Source: CAZOBJ01 sp964577825 (lineage in GTDB: Bacteria > Planctomycetota > SZUA-567 > JAFGNG01). Taken from it: a stretch of 56,927 nt of DNA. The stretch spans positions 1 to 56,927 of the forward strand of contig CAZOBJ010000008.1 in NCBI GenBank assembly GCA_964577825.1. The letters run 5' to 3'. A program made the translations under genes and the position numbers. Below are positions 33,326 to 41,668 of this stretch, piece after piece (positions within the stretch are counted from its first letter, which is position 1; every line of letters starts with the position of its first letter). The notes beneath the pieces were generated by a model that did not search any database, was not told the origin of the DNA, and was given only the letters and a program-made list of their open reading frames with translations.

Positions 33326-34788
33326 GCCCCGTGGCCGCCGAGACGTGCCGGCTTCAGTGCCCGTATTGCCTGGAGGTCTGTACGCTCAACGCCCGGTTCG
33401 CGGGTCGGCGGATCCTGTGTCCCATGTGCGACACCGCGATGAAGGTCCCCCCGCCGGGCCAAGAGCCCGACGTCGTGGGCCAGGACTTCGAGGAGGCGCT
33501 TCAGAAGTACAAGCTCTCGCCCTGGGACCGCGTCTGTGCGCAGAAGGCCTATGACCTGGAGATGGTCGACGCCCAGACCCTGCGCTCGGCCATCCGCACC
33601 GTGCGCCGCGACGCGCGCAAGCGCAACCCCGCGACCGTGCTCGAGCACCTGCGCGAGACCGGCGCCCTGGGCAAGCCGCAGGCGCTGGCCATCGCGGAGC
33701 TCGCCAAGGGCCGCGGCACCGACCAGCCGGAGGACTTGGTCGAGTGTCCGGCCTGCTTTGCCGCCATTCCCCAGACGAGCAAGACCTGTCCCTACTGCGG
33801 CCACGCGTTCGCGGACCTGGTGCTCCAGGCCATGTGCCCGAACTGCCACAGCGAGCAGCCCCCGGGGCGCAACTTCTGCGGCGCGTGCGGCGCGGACATG
33901 GAGACCGGGCTCAGGCCCGGCACGGAGACCGGCCCCCGGTGCCCCCGGTGCAGCGCGCCCATCCTCGCGCACGCGCGCACGTGCCCTCGGTGCCGCGCGA
34001 AGCTGGACCTGTACCGCGAGCGCCCCGCCGCCCTGCGCGCGCTGTCGGCCACCAAGGAATGGACCACGCAGCACGCGTTCGCGCTCTTCTTCGCCGCGGG
34101 CCTCGTGTTCCTGCTCTACGCGGCCTCGAACTGGTCCACCGTGCGCCGGACCGTGAACACGTGGCTCTCGTCCCCCCTGCGCGCGGACCTGTACGAGCGC
34201 GTTCGCGGCCTGGACCGGGCCCTGGAGTACAGCGACCTGGACGGCCTGTCCGAGCTCATCGACCCAGAGCTCGATTACGGCGAGCCGACCGAGGCCGCGC
34301 GCACGCGCCTGCTGGGCGGCGAGCAGCCCGACGCCGTGGTGCAGGAGGTCTACAAGCTCGCGCACCGCGAGTACGACGTGGACGAGGACGCGGGCAAGGC
34401 CACGGTGTATACCGTGGTCTCGGGCAGGTTCGACCCCGACACCGTGGACGCGCCCGCCGCCGAGGGCGAGGGGGTGCCGCTTCTGGACGCCGCGGAACTG
34501 ATGACCGGAGAGAACCCGCGGCTCCTGGACACCGAGGTGGCATGGAAGTGGGTGCTGCGCGAGGGCACGTGGTACCTGGCCGGCCCCCTGCCCACGGCCG
34601 CCGAGGCCCCGGGGCAGACGCCTGCGTCCGTGCAGCCGCCCGACGCGGCCGCGGCGCAGCCGACAAGCCCGGTCGCGCCCGCCGTGCCCGCGCTCCCCGG
34701 CATGGAAGAGATGAGCCCGAGCGGCGAAGCGGTCAAGCGGCTCACGGACCTTCTGCGCACCGCGCCCCGAGAACAGGGAGAGGAGTAG
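33322..34788 (+). CDS. multi-zinc-ribbon membrane protein
   Basis: 488 aa of unknown function. Four zinc-ribbon-like modules, each made of two CxxC knuckles, are visible: C13/C16 with C33/C36; C142/C145 with C156/C159; C172/C175 with C186/C189; C207/C210 with C221/C224. Between modules one and two lies a helical stretch (60-130). A single membrane span covers residues 251-268 (HAFALFFAAGLVFLLYAAS), placing the ribbons in the cytoplasm. The extracytoplasmic part has a compact NTF2/lumazine-like fold candidate (RGLDRALEYSDLDGLSELID ... VAWKWVLREGTWYLAGPLP), then a proline/alanine-rich tail. ATG 33322 overlaps the upstream stop, so translation is coupled to the cNMP/FHA protein, its probable partner. 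Confidence 0.78.
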   Translation: MSPVAAETCRLQCPYCLEVCTLNARFAGRRILCPMCDTAMKVPPPGQEPDVVGQDFEEALQKYKLSPWDRVCAQKAYDLEMVDAQTLRSAIRTVRRDARKRNPATVLEHLRETGALGKPQALAIAELAKGRGTDQPEDLVECPACFAAIPQTSKTCPYCGHAFADLVLQAMCPNCHSEQPPGRNFCGACGADMETGLRPGTETGPRCPRCSAPILAHARTCPRCRAKLDLYRERPAALRALSATKEWTTQHAFALFFAAGLVFLLYAASNWSTVRRTVNTWLSSPLRADLYERVRGLDRALEYSDLDGLSELIDPELDYGEPTEAARTRLLGGEQPDAVVQEVYKLAHREYDVDEDAGKATVYTVVSGRFDPDTVDAPAAEGEGVPLLDAAELMTGENPRLLDTEVAWKWVLREGTWYLAGPLPTAAEAPGQTPASVQPPDAAAAQPTSPVAPAVPALPGMEEMSPSGEAVKRLTDLLRTAPREQGEE

Positions 34789-34809
34789 CGCGCGCCCCTC
34801 CGGCCGGAG

Positions 34810-36282
34810 CTACTCCTCGGCCGCGGGCGCGGGTTGCGTCTCCGCCTCGTCGGCTGGCTCCGCTTCAGCGGGCGGCTCGGGCGCGGGCGCATCCTCGAAC
34901 ACGGCCAGCGGATAGAGGTGGTAGTTCAGGTTGTTCCCATAGGTCGGCCAGATGGACCCGCTCTCCGAGGCCGGCCCGATGCGCGTGCGCAGCACCAAGA
35001 TGCCCCACAGGCTCTCGGAGGTGAGCGTGCGGTCATGCAGCTCGCTCACCGGCAGGGCGAACTCCAACGCCCAATAGCCGCGGTCCGGGAACATCTTGGC
35101 CACGTGTTCGCACAGGAAGTCCTCATCCTGGCCCCGCCTGCCCCGGTCATACCGGTCCGCAAGCACTCCGGCGGCATTGATATTGAACTTGTACACGTTG
35201 CGTTCGGTGTTGTCCGGATCGAACACGATCTCCACGCAGTCGTCGCGGTGGACCGGCCCGTCGGGCTGCATGTGCTTGATGCTGAGCTTCGAGAGGTCCT
35301 TCTCGTACCCCCACACCGCGATGTAGACCGTGTTGTCCCGATGCCCGATGGCGATCCGCGACCGTCCGTCCGCGGGCTGGGCCACCCATTGGCTGGTGTT
35401 CTTGTAGGTCTTCTCCGTGGTCCAGGCCTCGTCCCACACCGCGTCGGTGGGGTCGCCGTCCGCAATGGGCGCGGTCGACAGCCTCGGCACCCGCACGAGC
35501 GCACCGTATTCGTCGGCCGCCTCCAGGGCCTGTTCGCGCCGGCCCGTGGCCAGCAGATACCGCACCCGGCGGATGCGCGCGTAGTGGCTGTCCGGATCGA
35601 GGGTGAGCGCTTCGGTGAGGAGCTCCTCGGCCTGGACCGGGTCCCCGCTCTGCAAGGCCTGGCTTGCGTCGTCGGCGCGGTCGGCCACCTCCCGGCCGAT
35701 CACCCCGCGGGCCAGAAACGCGACTGTCTCGTTCTGCGCGTCCATATCCCGCTGGGCGTCTTCGAGCACCGCGGCGTGCTGCTCCTCGGAGATCCGCCGC
35801 CACAGCCACCGGCCCCGGCGCCGGTCGTTGAGCATGCGGTAGATGTGCTCGCGCACCACCAGGTCCTCGTCGTCGAGCCGGTCCAGGAGTTCGACTTGGT
35901 GCTCCGACTCGCCGAACAGGATCCAGTTGTACACCGCGCGGCGGCGGATCTCGGGCAGGGGGTCGGTGCGGGCCTGCTTGAGCACCTCTTCCAGTTCGGG
36001 ATCGGGTTCGCGGTGGTAGCGCTTGAACAGCACGTCCAGCACCTTCAGGCGGAACTCCCCGGACGCAGTCTCGTCCTGGAACGCCTTGGTCAGGGGCGTG
36101 ACCACGTCGCCCCGGGCCAGGTTGATGGCCCGCAGCGCGTCCTCGGCCTCCTCGCCCTCGGCTCGGCGCAGGTTGGCGACCAGCACCTCGGGGTCGGAGG
36201 CGTGCATCTTGATCCACACCGCGCCCGCGAACAACACAAGCACGGCCACCACCACCCCCGCGACAATCAGGATCCGTCTCAT
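34810..36282 (-). CDS. membrane-anchored HEAT-like and CBM9-like protein
   Basis: 490 aa. Residues 5-25 are a hydrophobic anchor or uncleaved signal (ILIVAGVVVAVLVLFAGAVW). Residues 30-250 are alpha-helical HEAT/TPR-like repeats (AEDALRAINLARGDVVTPLT, LPEIRRRAVYNWILFGESEH, DPVQAEELLTEALTLDPDSH). Residues 265-465 match the CBM9-like DOMON fold used for extracellular carbohydrate binding: IADGDPTDAVWDEAW, IAIGHRDNTVYIAVWGYEKD, HRDDCVEIVFDP and the closing WALEFALPVSEL. The C-terminus is a low-complexity Pro/Ala/Glu tail. It is the last gene of the export operon, four bases after the second permease, and would sit on the outer face of the inner membrane. It could gather glycan-bearing cargo or cell-wall material for the transporter. 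The role is inferred. Confidence 0.78.
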   Translation of the reverse strand: MRRILIVAGVVVAVLVLFAGAVWIKMHASDPEVLVANLRRAEGEEAEDALRAINLARGDVVTPLTKAFQDETASGEFRLKVLDVLFKRYHREPDPELEEVLKQARTDPLPEIRRRAVYNWILFGESEHQVELLDRLDDEDLVVREHIYRMLNDRRRGRWLWRRISEEQHAAVLEDAQRDMDAQNETVAFLARGVIGREVADRADDASQALQSGDPVQAEELLTEALTLDPDSHYARIRRVRYLLATGRREQALEAADEYGALVRVPRLSTAPIADGDPTDAVWDEAWTTEKTYKNTSQWVAQPADGRSRIAIGHRDNTVYIAVWGYEKDLSKLSIKHMQPDGPVHRDDCVEIVFDPDNTERNVYKFNINAAGVLADRYDRGRRGQDEDFLCEHVAKMFPDRGYWALEFALPVSELHDRTLTSESLWGILVLRTRIGPASESGSIWPTYGNNLNYHLYPLAVFEDAPAPEPPAEAEPADEAETQPAPAAEE

Positions 36283-36286
36283 GGCC

Positions 36287-37699
36287 TCACCTCACGTCAT
36301 AGCGCAGGAACGTCACGTACCCCATCAGGAAGAAGGCAATGGTCAGCGCCATGAGCAGCCCCGCGTCCACGATCACCGCGCGCATGTACTCCCGGCCGGC
36401 CGGCGCCTGATAGGTGAAGCTGGGCACCGGTTCGTCGTCTTCGCCCCGGGGGGGGCGTTCCCCGGTCTCCAACTCCACGCGCAGGGGCTCGATCCACTGG
36501 TCGAACGCGTACTCGGTCACCCCTTCCTGATAGGCGCGCACGCGATCACGGAAATGGCGCTGGGTCAACAGCCCCGCGTCGGCCAGCTCCGCCGTGGCCA
36601 TCACGTACGAGGCGAACGGGCTCAAGCGCGCAATCCATCGGCTGATCGCAATCTGCTCGTCGAGCTCGGCGCGGAAGTTCTCTTCCAGGCGCGAGAGCTC
36701 CTGCATGGCCGACAGGGACGCGTCACGCTGGAGCTCCAACCGCCCCGCGCGCAGCGCCAGGCTGCGATCGCGGCCCTGCAGGTCGGTCCACGGGCCTGGT
36801 TGACTGGACAGGTTGCGCCGCTTCTGTTCGAACTCCTCGCGGGCCTGGCGCACCGCGAGCTGCCGGGCGCTCTCCATCTCGTGCGAGTCCCGGGTGGGCC
36901 GCCAGGCCTGGGCCAGGTGCGGGGCGAGGTTGGGCACGGCCAGCACCACGACCATCCAGAGCATGAGCAGCACCATGATGCTCGTGGACCCGCGCCGCGT
37001 GAGGCCCGAGACCCAGATCGCCGCGGAGTACACCGCCGCGATGTACACGAGCGTGAGCCCGGCCACCACGGTCAGCCGAGTCCACTCGCTGGGCGTGAAC
37101 TCGATCTCCGGCTGCAACTGCAACAGGGCCCCGCCCGAGAGCACCGACAGGAGGAACGGGATGATCAAGGCCAGATAGCCCCCGACCCACTTGCCCAGGA
37201 GCACCCGGTCCCGCGGCACGGCGTAAGAGAGCATCAACCGCAGCGTGCCGCGCTCCTTCTCTCCGCAGATCGCGTCGTACCCGAACACAATGGCCAACAG
37301 CGACATGATGATCCCGCCGAAGCTCACCAAGTCCATGGCCGGGAACACCACCGCGTGGGGATTCTGCAGCTCGGCGCTCACAAAGGTGGGCCGATGCATT
37401 GCGTCCACTCGCACCCCGGAGGTGCCCACCCGGTGGCCCTCCACGAAAATGCGCAGGGGCGTGGGCCGCCGGTGCACGTTCACGCCCCGCCACACCAGCT
37501 GCCAGGGCGCATACATCCGTTCGCGCTCGGCCTCCTCCGCGGCCACGGCCTGGTGGTAGTCCTGCATGGCCATGGCGTGCTCCTGAGACCGCACGAACAG
37601 GCTGGCCAGGATCACCACGAAGCACAAGACGCATGCCACCGCGAATCGCAGGCTCATGAGGTGTTCGAGCAGCTCTTTCTTGACGATGTGCAGGAACAT
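36287..37699 (-). CDS. ABC-2 type permease, copy 2
   Basis: 470 aa integral membrane subunit of an ABC exporter. It opens MFLHIVKKELLEHLMSLRF with a first span at 20-36. A long extracytoplasmic loop follows (about 40-120). Next come the ABC-2 core spans starting LVSFGGIIMSLLAIVFGYDA, with the conserved cytoplasmic coupling segment AICGEKERGTLRLMLS, then SVLSGGALLQL and IMVLLMLWMVVVLAV. A second long, charged loop (about 270-430) includes a coiled coil, and a final span ends FLMGYVTFLRYDVR. The ending FLRYDVR is shared with the other permease, so the two are paralogues that may form a heterodimer on one ATPase. The start ATG 37699 lies 23 bases after the first permease gene. Confidence 0.9.
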   Translation of the reverse strand: MFLHIVKKELLEHLMSLRFAVACVLCFVVILASLFVRSQEHAMAMQDYHQAVAAEEAERERMYAPWQLVWRGVNVHRRPTPLRIFVEGHRVGTSGVRVDAMHRPTFVSAELQNPHAVVFPAMDLVSFGGIIMSLLAIVFGYDAICGEKERGTLRLMLSYAVPRDRVLLGKWVGGYLALIIPFLLSVLSGGALLQLQPEIEFTPSEWTRLTVVAGLTLVYIAAVYSAAIWVSGLTRRGSTSIMVLLMLWMVVVLAVPNLAPHLAQAWRPTRDSHEMESARQLAVRQAREEFEQKRRNLSSQPGPWTDLQGRDRSLALRAGRLELQRDASLSAMQELSRLEENFRAELDEQIAISRWIARLSPFASYVMATAELADAGLLTQRHFRDRVRAYQEGVTEYAFDQWIEPLRVELETGERPPRGEDDEPVPSFTYQAPAGREYMRAVIVDAGLLMALTIAFFLMGYVTFLRYDVR

Positions 37700-37722
37700 G
37701 GGCGTGGGGTCTCCGGTGGGCC

Positions 37723-39111
37723 CTATCGCACGTCGTAGCGCAGGAAGAAGACGAACGCCAACATGAAGAAGAGCACGTTCACGATCACCAGGATCAGGAT
37801 GTCGTTGAGCGCGTGTTGCAGCGAGCCCTGCAGCGTCGGGTAGCGCATGTGGAAGCTGGGCAGGTTCTGGGCGGTCACGTCCGGCCATTCGCTCCCGCGC
37901 GACCGGCGCATCAGCCGGCCGATCTCCTCACGCTTCTGGTCAAAGGCCTCGGCCAGTTGCCGGCGGGCCTTCTCGAAGGCCTCGTAAGACTCCAGGCCCG
38001 TGTTCGTGATGCTGGTGGCCGCGTACACCCAGCACGCCGACGGGGTGAGCCGCCCCAGGGTGGCGGCCAGGTCCGTCTGCTTCGCGCGGCGCTGGAGGTA
38101 GTACTGGTCCCACTTGCGCTTGCGCTGCGCGCCCTCGCGGTCGAGCTCCTCCATCTCCTCCTCCACGGCCTCGCCGTATTGGAGATCGCCCGAGATCTGG
38201 GTCACGCGATCCTTCTTCAGCTCGATCTCGTTGTCCACGGCCTCCTTCTCGGCCTGGATGCTCTGCGGGGTGGGGGTGGGTTCCAGGATCTTGGCGGTCA
38301 CCGGCGCCAGGTTGGGCACCACCAGCACGAAGACCACCCACAGGAACAGGCACACCAGCAGGCTGGTGGACGCGCGCTGCGTAGTCGCGGACACGAACAG
38401 GCTCAGGTTGAAAAACGCGGCGATGTAGAGCGCCGCCACCCCCATGAGCAGCCCCACCCGCAGCAGGCTCTCCCGGTCGGGTTGAAAGACCCCCTGCGTG
38501 TACGCGTACAAGAGTCCCCCGCCCACCGCCACCAGGAACGGAAGCTGGAGCACCAGGTACCCGCCGATCCACTTCCCCAGCAGCACGTCGTGGCGAGGCA
38601 CGGCGTTCGAGAGCATCAGCCGCAGGGTGCCGTCTTCCTTTTCCCCGCAGACCGCGTCGAACATGAACAGGATCGCCAACAGCGACAGCATCACGTTCAC
38701 GACGTACACGAAGTCCAGCGTGCGCAACAGCTCCAACAGCGGACTGCGCACGAGGGCGGCCTCGAAGTTCTCGGTGCGCCCATACCCCTTGGTGTTCACC
38801 GTGGCGGGCAACGCGCCCTGCAGGCCCTCGCCCAGCCAGGCGTAGGGCGAGCCGCGCACCGCGTCGTTCTTGCCCTCGTCGTAGAACAGCCGCCGGTACC
38901 GGTCCCAGCTGCGGTCCTCGGCGAGGACCTGCTCCAGGGCCTCTTCGTTGGCGCGCACGCGGTCGGCGTAGGAGTCGACGTCGTTGCGATGCTTGTTGAC
39001 CGCCACGTACATGCTGGCGAACACGAGCACCAGGAACAGGGCAAAGGTCACCCCGAACCGCAGGGACAGGATATGTCCGAGGATCTCTTTGCGCAGGAGC
39101 GTAAGGAACAT
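37723..39111 (-). CDS. ABC-2 type permease, copy 1
   Basis: 462 aa paralogue of the next gene. MFLTLLRKEILGHILSLRF leads into a first span, then an extracytoplasmic loop of about 90 residues. The coupling segment is AVCGEKEDGTLRLMLSNAVP, with membrane spans LVLQLPFLVAVGGGLLYAY, VGLLMGVAALYIAAFFNLSL and LLVCLFLWVVFVLVVPNLAP. A long charged loop at about 265-420 is rich in coiled-coil heptads (EKEAVDNEIELKKDRVTQIS), and the last span ends FVFFLRYDVR. The two large loops are far longer than in simple ABC-2 drug exporters and could contact the periplasmic operon proteins. ATG 39111 lies 24 bases after the ATPase stop. AAAGG lies eight bases ahead of the start. Confidence 0.9.
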   Translation of the reverse strand: MFLTLLRKEILGHILSLRFGVTFALFLVLVFASMYVAVNKHRNDVDSYADRVRANEEALEQVLAEDRSWDRYRRLFYDEGKNDAVRGSPYAWLGEGLQGALPATVNTKGYGRTENFEAALVRSPLLELLRTLDFVYVVNVMLSLLAILFMFDAVCGEKEDGTLRLMLSNAVPRHDVLLGKWIGGYLVLQLPFLVAVGGGLLYAYTQGVFQPDRESLLRVGLLMGVAALYIAAFFNLSLFVSATTQRASTSLLVCLFLWVVFVLVVPNLAPVTAKILEPTPTPQSIQAEKEAVDNEIELKKDRVTQISGDLQYGEAVEEEMEELDREGAQRKRKWDQYYLQRRAKQTDLAATLGRLTPSACWVYAATSITNTGLESYEAFEKARRQLAEAFDQKREEIGRLMRRSRGSEWPDVTAQNLPSFHMRYPTLQGSLQHALNDILILVIVNVLFFMLAFVFFLRYDVR

Positions 39112-39134
39112 GGTCCGACGCCTTTCGGCAACAG

Positions 39135-39875
39135 CTAATCTACAACCGCGGAGGTCGCCCCCGCCTGCGTATCGCGCATGCACTCGAGGTAGATCTGTTC
39201 CAGGTCCACCTGCTGAATGCGCTCCTTGTCGATGACCTCCAGCAGGATGCCGCTGCGCATGATGCCCACCCGGTCCGCGATGGCGCGCGCGCGGAAGATG
39301 TCGTGGCTGGACATGAGCACCGCCTTGCCCTCGGCGCGCAGGCCCTGGACCAGGTCCAGGAACTCGAACCCGCCCTTCGGGTCCAGGCCGCTGGTGGGCT
39401 CGTCGAGCACGATCAGCTCCGCGTTCTTCAGGATGGCGATGGCGATGCCCAGGCGCTGGCGCATGCCCTTGCTGAACCCGCGCACCCGGCGGCGATAGGC
39501 GTTCTCGGTCAGGCCCACCCGCTTGAACGCGTCGAGATACTCCTCCTCGGTCACGCCTCGGCGGCCCGCGAGCTCGGTGAAAAACTGCAGGTTCTGCCGC
39601 GCGGTGAAGTTGCCGTACAGGGTCACGTTCTCGGACACGTAGGCCACGTGCCGCTTGGCCTGGAGCGGGTTCTTCTGCACGTCGATGCCCTGGATCTCCA
39701 CCTTGCCCGCCGTGGGCTCGGTGAATCCGAGGATGAGCATGATCGTGCTCGTCTTGCCCGCGCCGTTGGCGCCCAGGAGCACGAAGATCTCGCCCGCGGC
39801 GACCTCCAGGCACAGGTCGTCCACGGCCACGGTCCCGTCCTCGTAGACCTTGCGCAGGTTCTGGATCGACAGCAT
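39135..39875 (-). CDS. ABC transporter ATP-binding protein
   Basis: 246 aa nucleotide-binding subunit. Walker A is GANGAGKT (residues 35-42), the Q-loop region is VAYVSENVTLYGNFT, the signature is FSKGMRQRLGIA (Lys-Gly-Met replacing the usual Gly-Gly-Gln), and Walker B LIVLDEPTSGLDP. The H-loop is MSSHD. This is the CcmA/NatA-like class that pairs with ABC-2 permeases for export. AGGAGG lies about 9 bases before the ATG. It stands between the coiled-coil/NEW3-like gene (34 bases) and the first permease gene (23 bases). The family name does not define the substrate. Confidence 0.95.
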   Translation of the reverse strand: MLSIQNLRKVYEDGTVAVDDLCLEVAAGEIFVLLGANGAGKTSTIMLILGFTEPTAGKVEIQGIDVQKNPLQAKRHVAYVSENVTLYGNFTARQNLQFFTELAGRRGVTEEEYLDAFKRVGLTENAYRRRVRGFSKGMRQRLGIAIAILKNAELIVLDEPTSGLDPKGGFEFLDLVQGLRAEGKAVLMSSHDIFRARAIADRVGIMRSGILLEVIDKERIQQVDLEQIYLECMRDTQAGATSAVVD

Positions 39876-39909
39876 GCGTTCCTCCTCTCGTCCGGGCGCG
39901 GCCCGCGGG

Positions 39910-41664
39910 CTACCGGCGGCTGATCTTGATGCTGGCGATGGCGATGAAGAGCACGAGTGCGACCAGCACCCCCACCAGGATCAGGGTGCCGGTGATGTTG
40001 CTCTCCGCGACCACCCGCACGGTGAAGTCCTTGTCCTCGGCCTCCACGGTCTCGATGCCCGAGTACCCCTCGCACTCCGCGGTCACGGTGTACTCGCCCA
40101 CGGGCACGTCCTGGGGCGGGGTGATGTCCGCGGTGATGAGCACCTTGTCTCCCGGTTCGAGCAGCTCCACGCTCTTGGGCGTGAGGGCGCCCTCCCACTC
40201 CAGGGGCAGCACCAGCTCCGGGCTCACCCGGCGCAGGGCCAGGGTGCCCGCGTTGAGCGCGTTGAACTTGAGCTGCACCGGCTCGTTCTGCAGCACCTCG
40301 CGAAACGCGTTGCCCACCACCATCTCCAGCTTGCCGGTCCCCTTGGGGATGAGAATGAGGGTGGTGCGGTTGCCCTTCAGCTTCGCGACCTCCTGCGCGG
40401 GCACGCGCTCGTCCTTGTGCTTCGTGCGCAGCTCGTACACCTCGGGCAGGTCCTCGTGGCGCACCACCAGGATCGTGAACCGGATCTCGGTGTCCACCAT
40501 GGACTGGTCCAGCTTCTCGGGCACGCTGACCTCGAAGTTCAGGTTCTGCTTGGTGATGCGTCGGTTGAACCGAAGCTGGGTAATGCGCGCGCCGCTGCCC
40601 GGGTCCAGGAACGCAAAGGGGATCTCCTGCGGCAGATTGAGGACCACGAGCGAGAAGCTCTGCTCGGTCTTGGCCAGGCGCTCGAGCTCCAGGTCGTAGG
40701 TGACCTTGCTGCCCAGCTCGCCCTGCTGCGCGTATTGGTTGGACCGAATCGTGGGCAGATCCTGCACGGCCTCCTTCTTGAGGACCACGGTGTATTCCTG
40801 CTCCGTGCCCAGGAACTCGATGGACACGGTGACCTCTTCCTGCTCGGGGTCGAGCAGCCGGAAGGTCAGCTGCTTCTCCTCGCCGTAGTGCAGCTCCGGG
40901 ACGATCTGCTGGTACGGATCGCTGATGATCGCGTTCCCCTTGCGCAGGCTCACGAGCACGTTGTCGATGTCCAGGAGCGCCTTGAGGTCCGTCGCGGCGA
41001 AGTCCTCGCTCTCCTCCATCACCACGCGCGCCTTGTTCATGTCGCTGTCGTTCTTCAACATGATGCGGGCGAAGACTTCGTCCTCTTCGCCGCGGTACTT
41101 CTTGGCGTCGACCACGGTGATCAAGGTCGCGTCGGTGAGAAACTCGAGCCGGGTGCGCTGCAGGTCGATCTGAGCCTGGGCGTGTTCGAGCACGGCCTGC
41201 TCCATTTCCTGCTCGGCCTTGTTGAGCTGCTCGACGGTGTAGACCTTCTCGTTGAACAAGGACAGGGCCTCGTCGTACTCGACTTTCGCGCGCTCCATGT
41301 CCGCACGCGCCTGCTCCAGGGTGAGCTGCGCCTGGCGGATGCGAAGCTGGTCCAGAAGCTCGTCTTTGCTCAGCGCCTGCCCCCCGGGCCCGACCCCGGC
41401 CTCCGGGATCACGGTCGTCGTCTCGGCCGCGCCCTCGGCCGCAGCGGCGGGCTCGCCCGCCTCCGGCGCAGCCTGGGCCTCGACGTCAGGTTCCGACTCG
41501 GCGGCAGGCTCCTCGACGTCGGCGTCCGGTTCGGGCGCGGCCTGGGCCTGGGGCTCGTCGGCCGCGGCCTCCTGCGCGTTCGCCGGTCTGCCGGCGGCGA
41601 TCAAGAGCGCGGCGGTCACGCCCGCCGCAAGGGTCCGGATGGCAACACTGCGGGTCCAGCCCAT
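39910..41664 (-). CDS. signal-peptide protein with adaptor-like coiled-coil hairpin, NEW3-like domain and C-terminal membrane span
   Basis: 584 aa. Signal peptide at 1-30 (VAIRTLAAGVTAALLIAAG, cut after ANA), then a Pro/Ala/Glu-rich linker to residue 95. Residues 100-176 form two antiparallel helices joined near FNEKVYTVEQLNKAE, with the AQLTLEQARADMERAK and QAQIDLQRTRLEFL heptads seen in membrane-fusion (adaptor) proteins of tripartite exporters. About 350 residues of beta structure follow, ending in a NEW3-like region (ELLEPGDKVLITADITPPQD, GEYTVTAECEGYSG). A single span at about 557-577 ends SIKISRR. Classical lipoyl and barrel-sandwich motifs are not obvious. ATG 41664 lies five bases after the TolC-like stop. 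The adaptor role is inferred from the hairpin and operon. Confidence 0.8.
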   Translation of the reverse strand: MGWTRSVAIRTLAAGVTAALLIAAGRPANAQEAAADEPQAQAAPEPDADVEEPAAESEPDVEAQAAPEAGEPAAAAEGAAETTTVIPEAGVGPGGQALSKDELLDQLRIRQAQLTLEQARADMERAKVEYDEALSLFNEKVYTVEQLNKAEQEMEQAVLEHAQAQIDLQRTRLEFLTDATLITVVDAKKYRGEEDEVFARIMLKNDSDMNKARVVMEESEDFAATDLKALLDIDNVLVSLRKGNAIISDPYQQIVPELHYGEEKQLTFRLLDPEQEEVTVSIEFLGTEQEYTVVLKKEAVQDLPTIRSNQYAQQGELGSKVTYDLELERLAKTEQSFSLVVLNLPQEIPFAFLDPGSGARITQLRFNRRITKQNLNFEVSVPEKLDQSMVDTEIRFTILVVRHEDLPEVYELRTKHKDERVPAQEVAKLKGNRTTLILIPKGTGKLEMVVGNAFREVLQNEPVQLKFNALNAGTLALRRVSPELVLPLEWEGALTPKSVELLEPGDKVLITADITPPQDVPVGEYTVTAECEGYSGIETVEAEDKDFTVRVVAESNITGTLILVGVLVALVLFIAIASIKISRR

Positions 41665-41668
41665 AGGA

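Noticed and set aside
30373..34365. 1330-codon reverse frame covering several forward genes
   Set aside because: Low-complexity Arg/Gly/His translation antisense to the amidohydrolase, cNMP/FHA and zinc-ribbon genes; no conserved motif.
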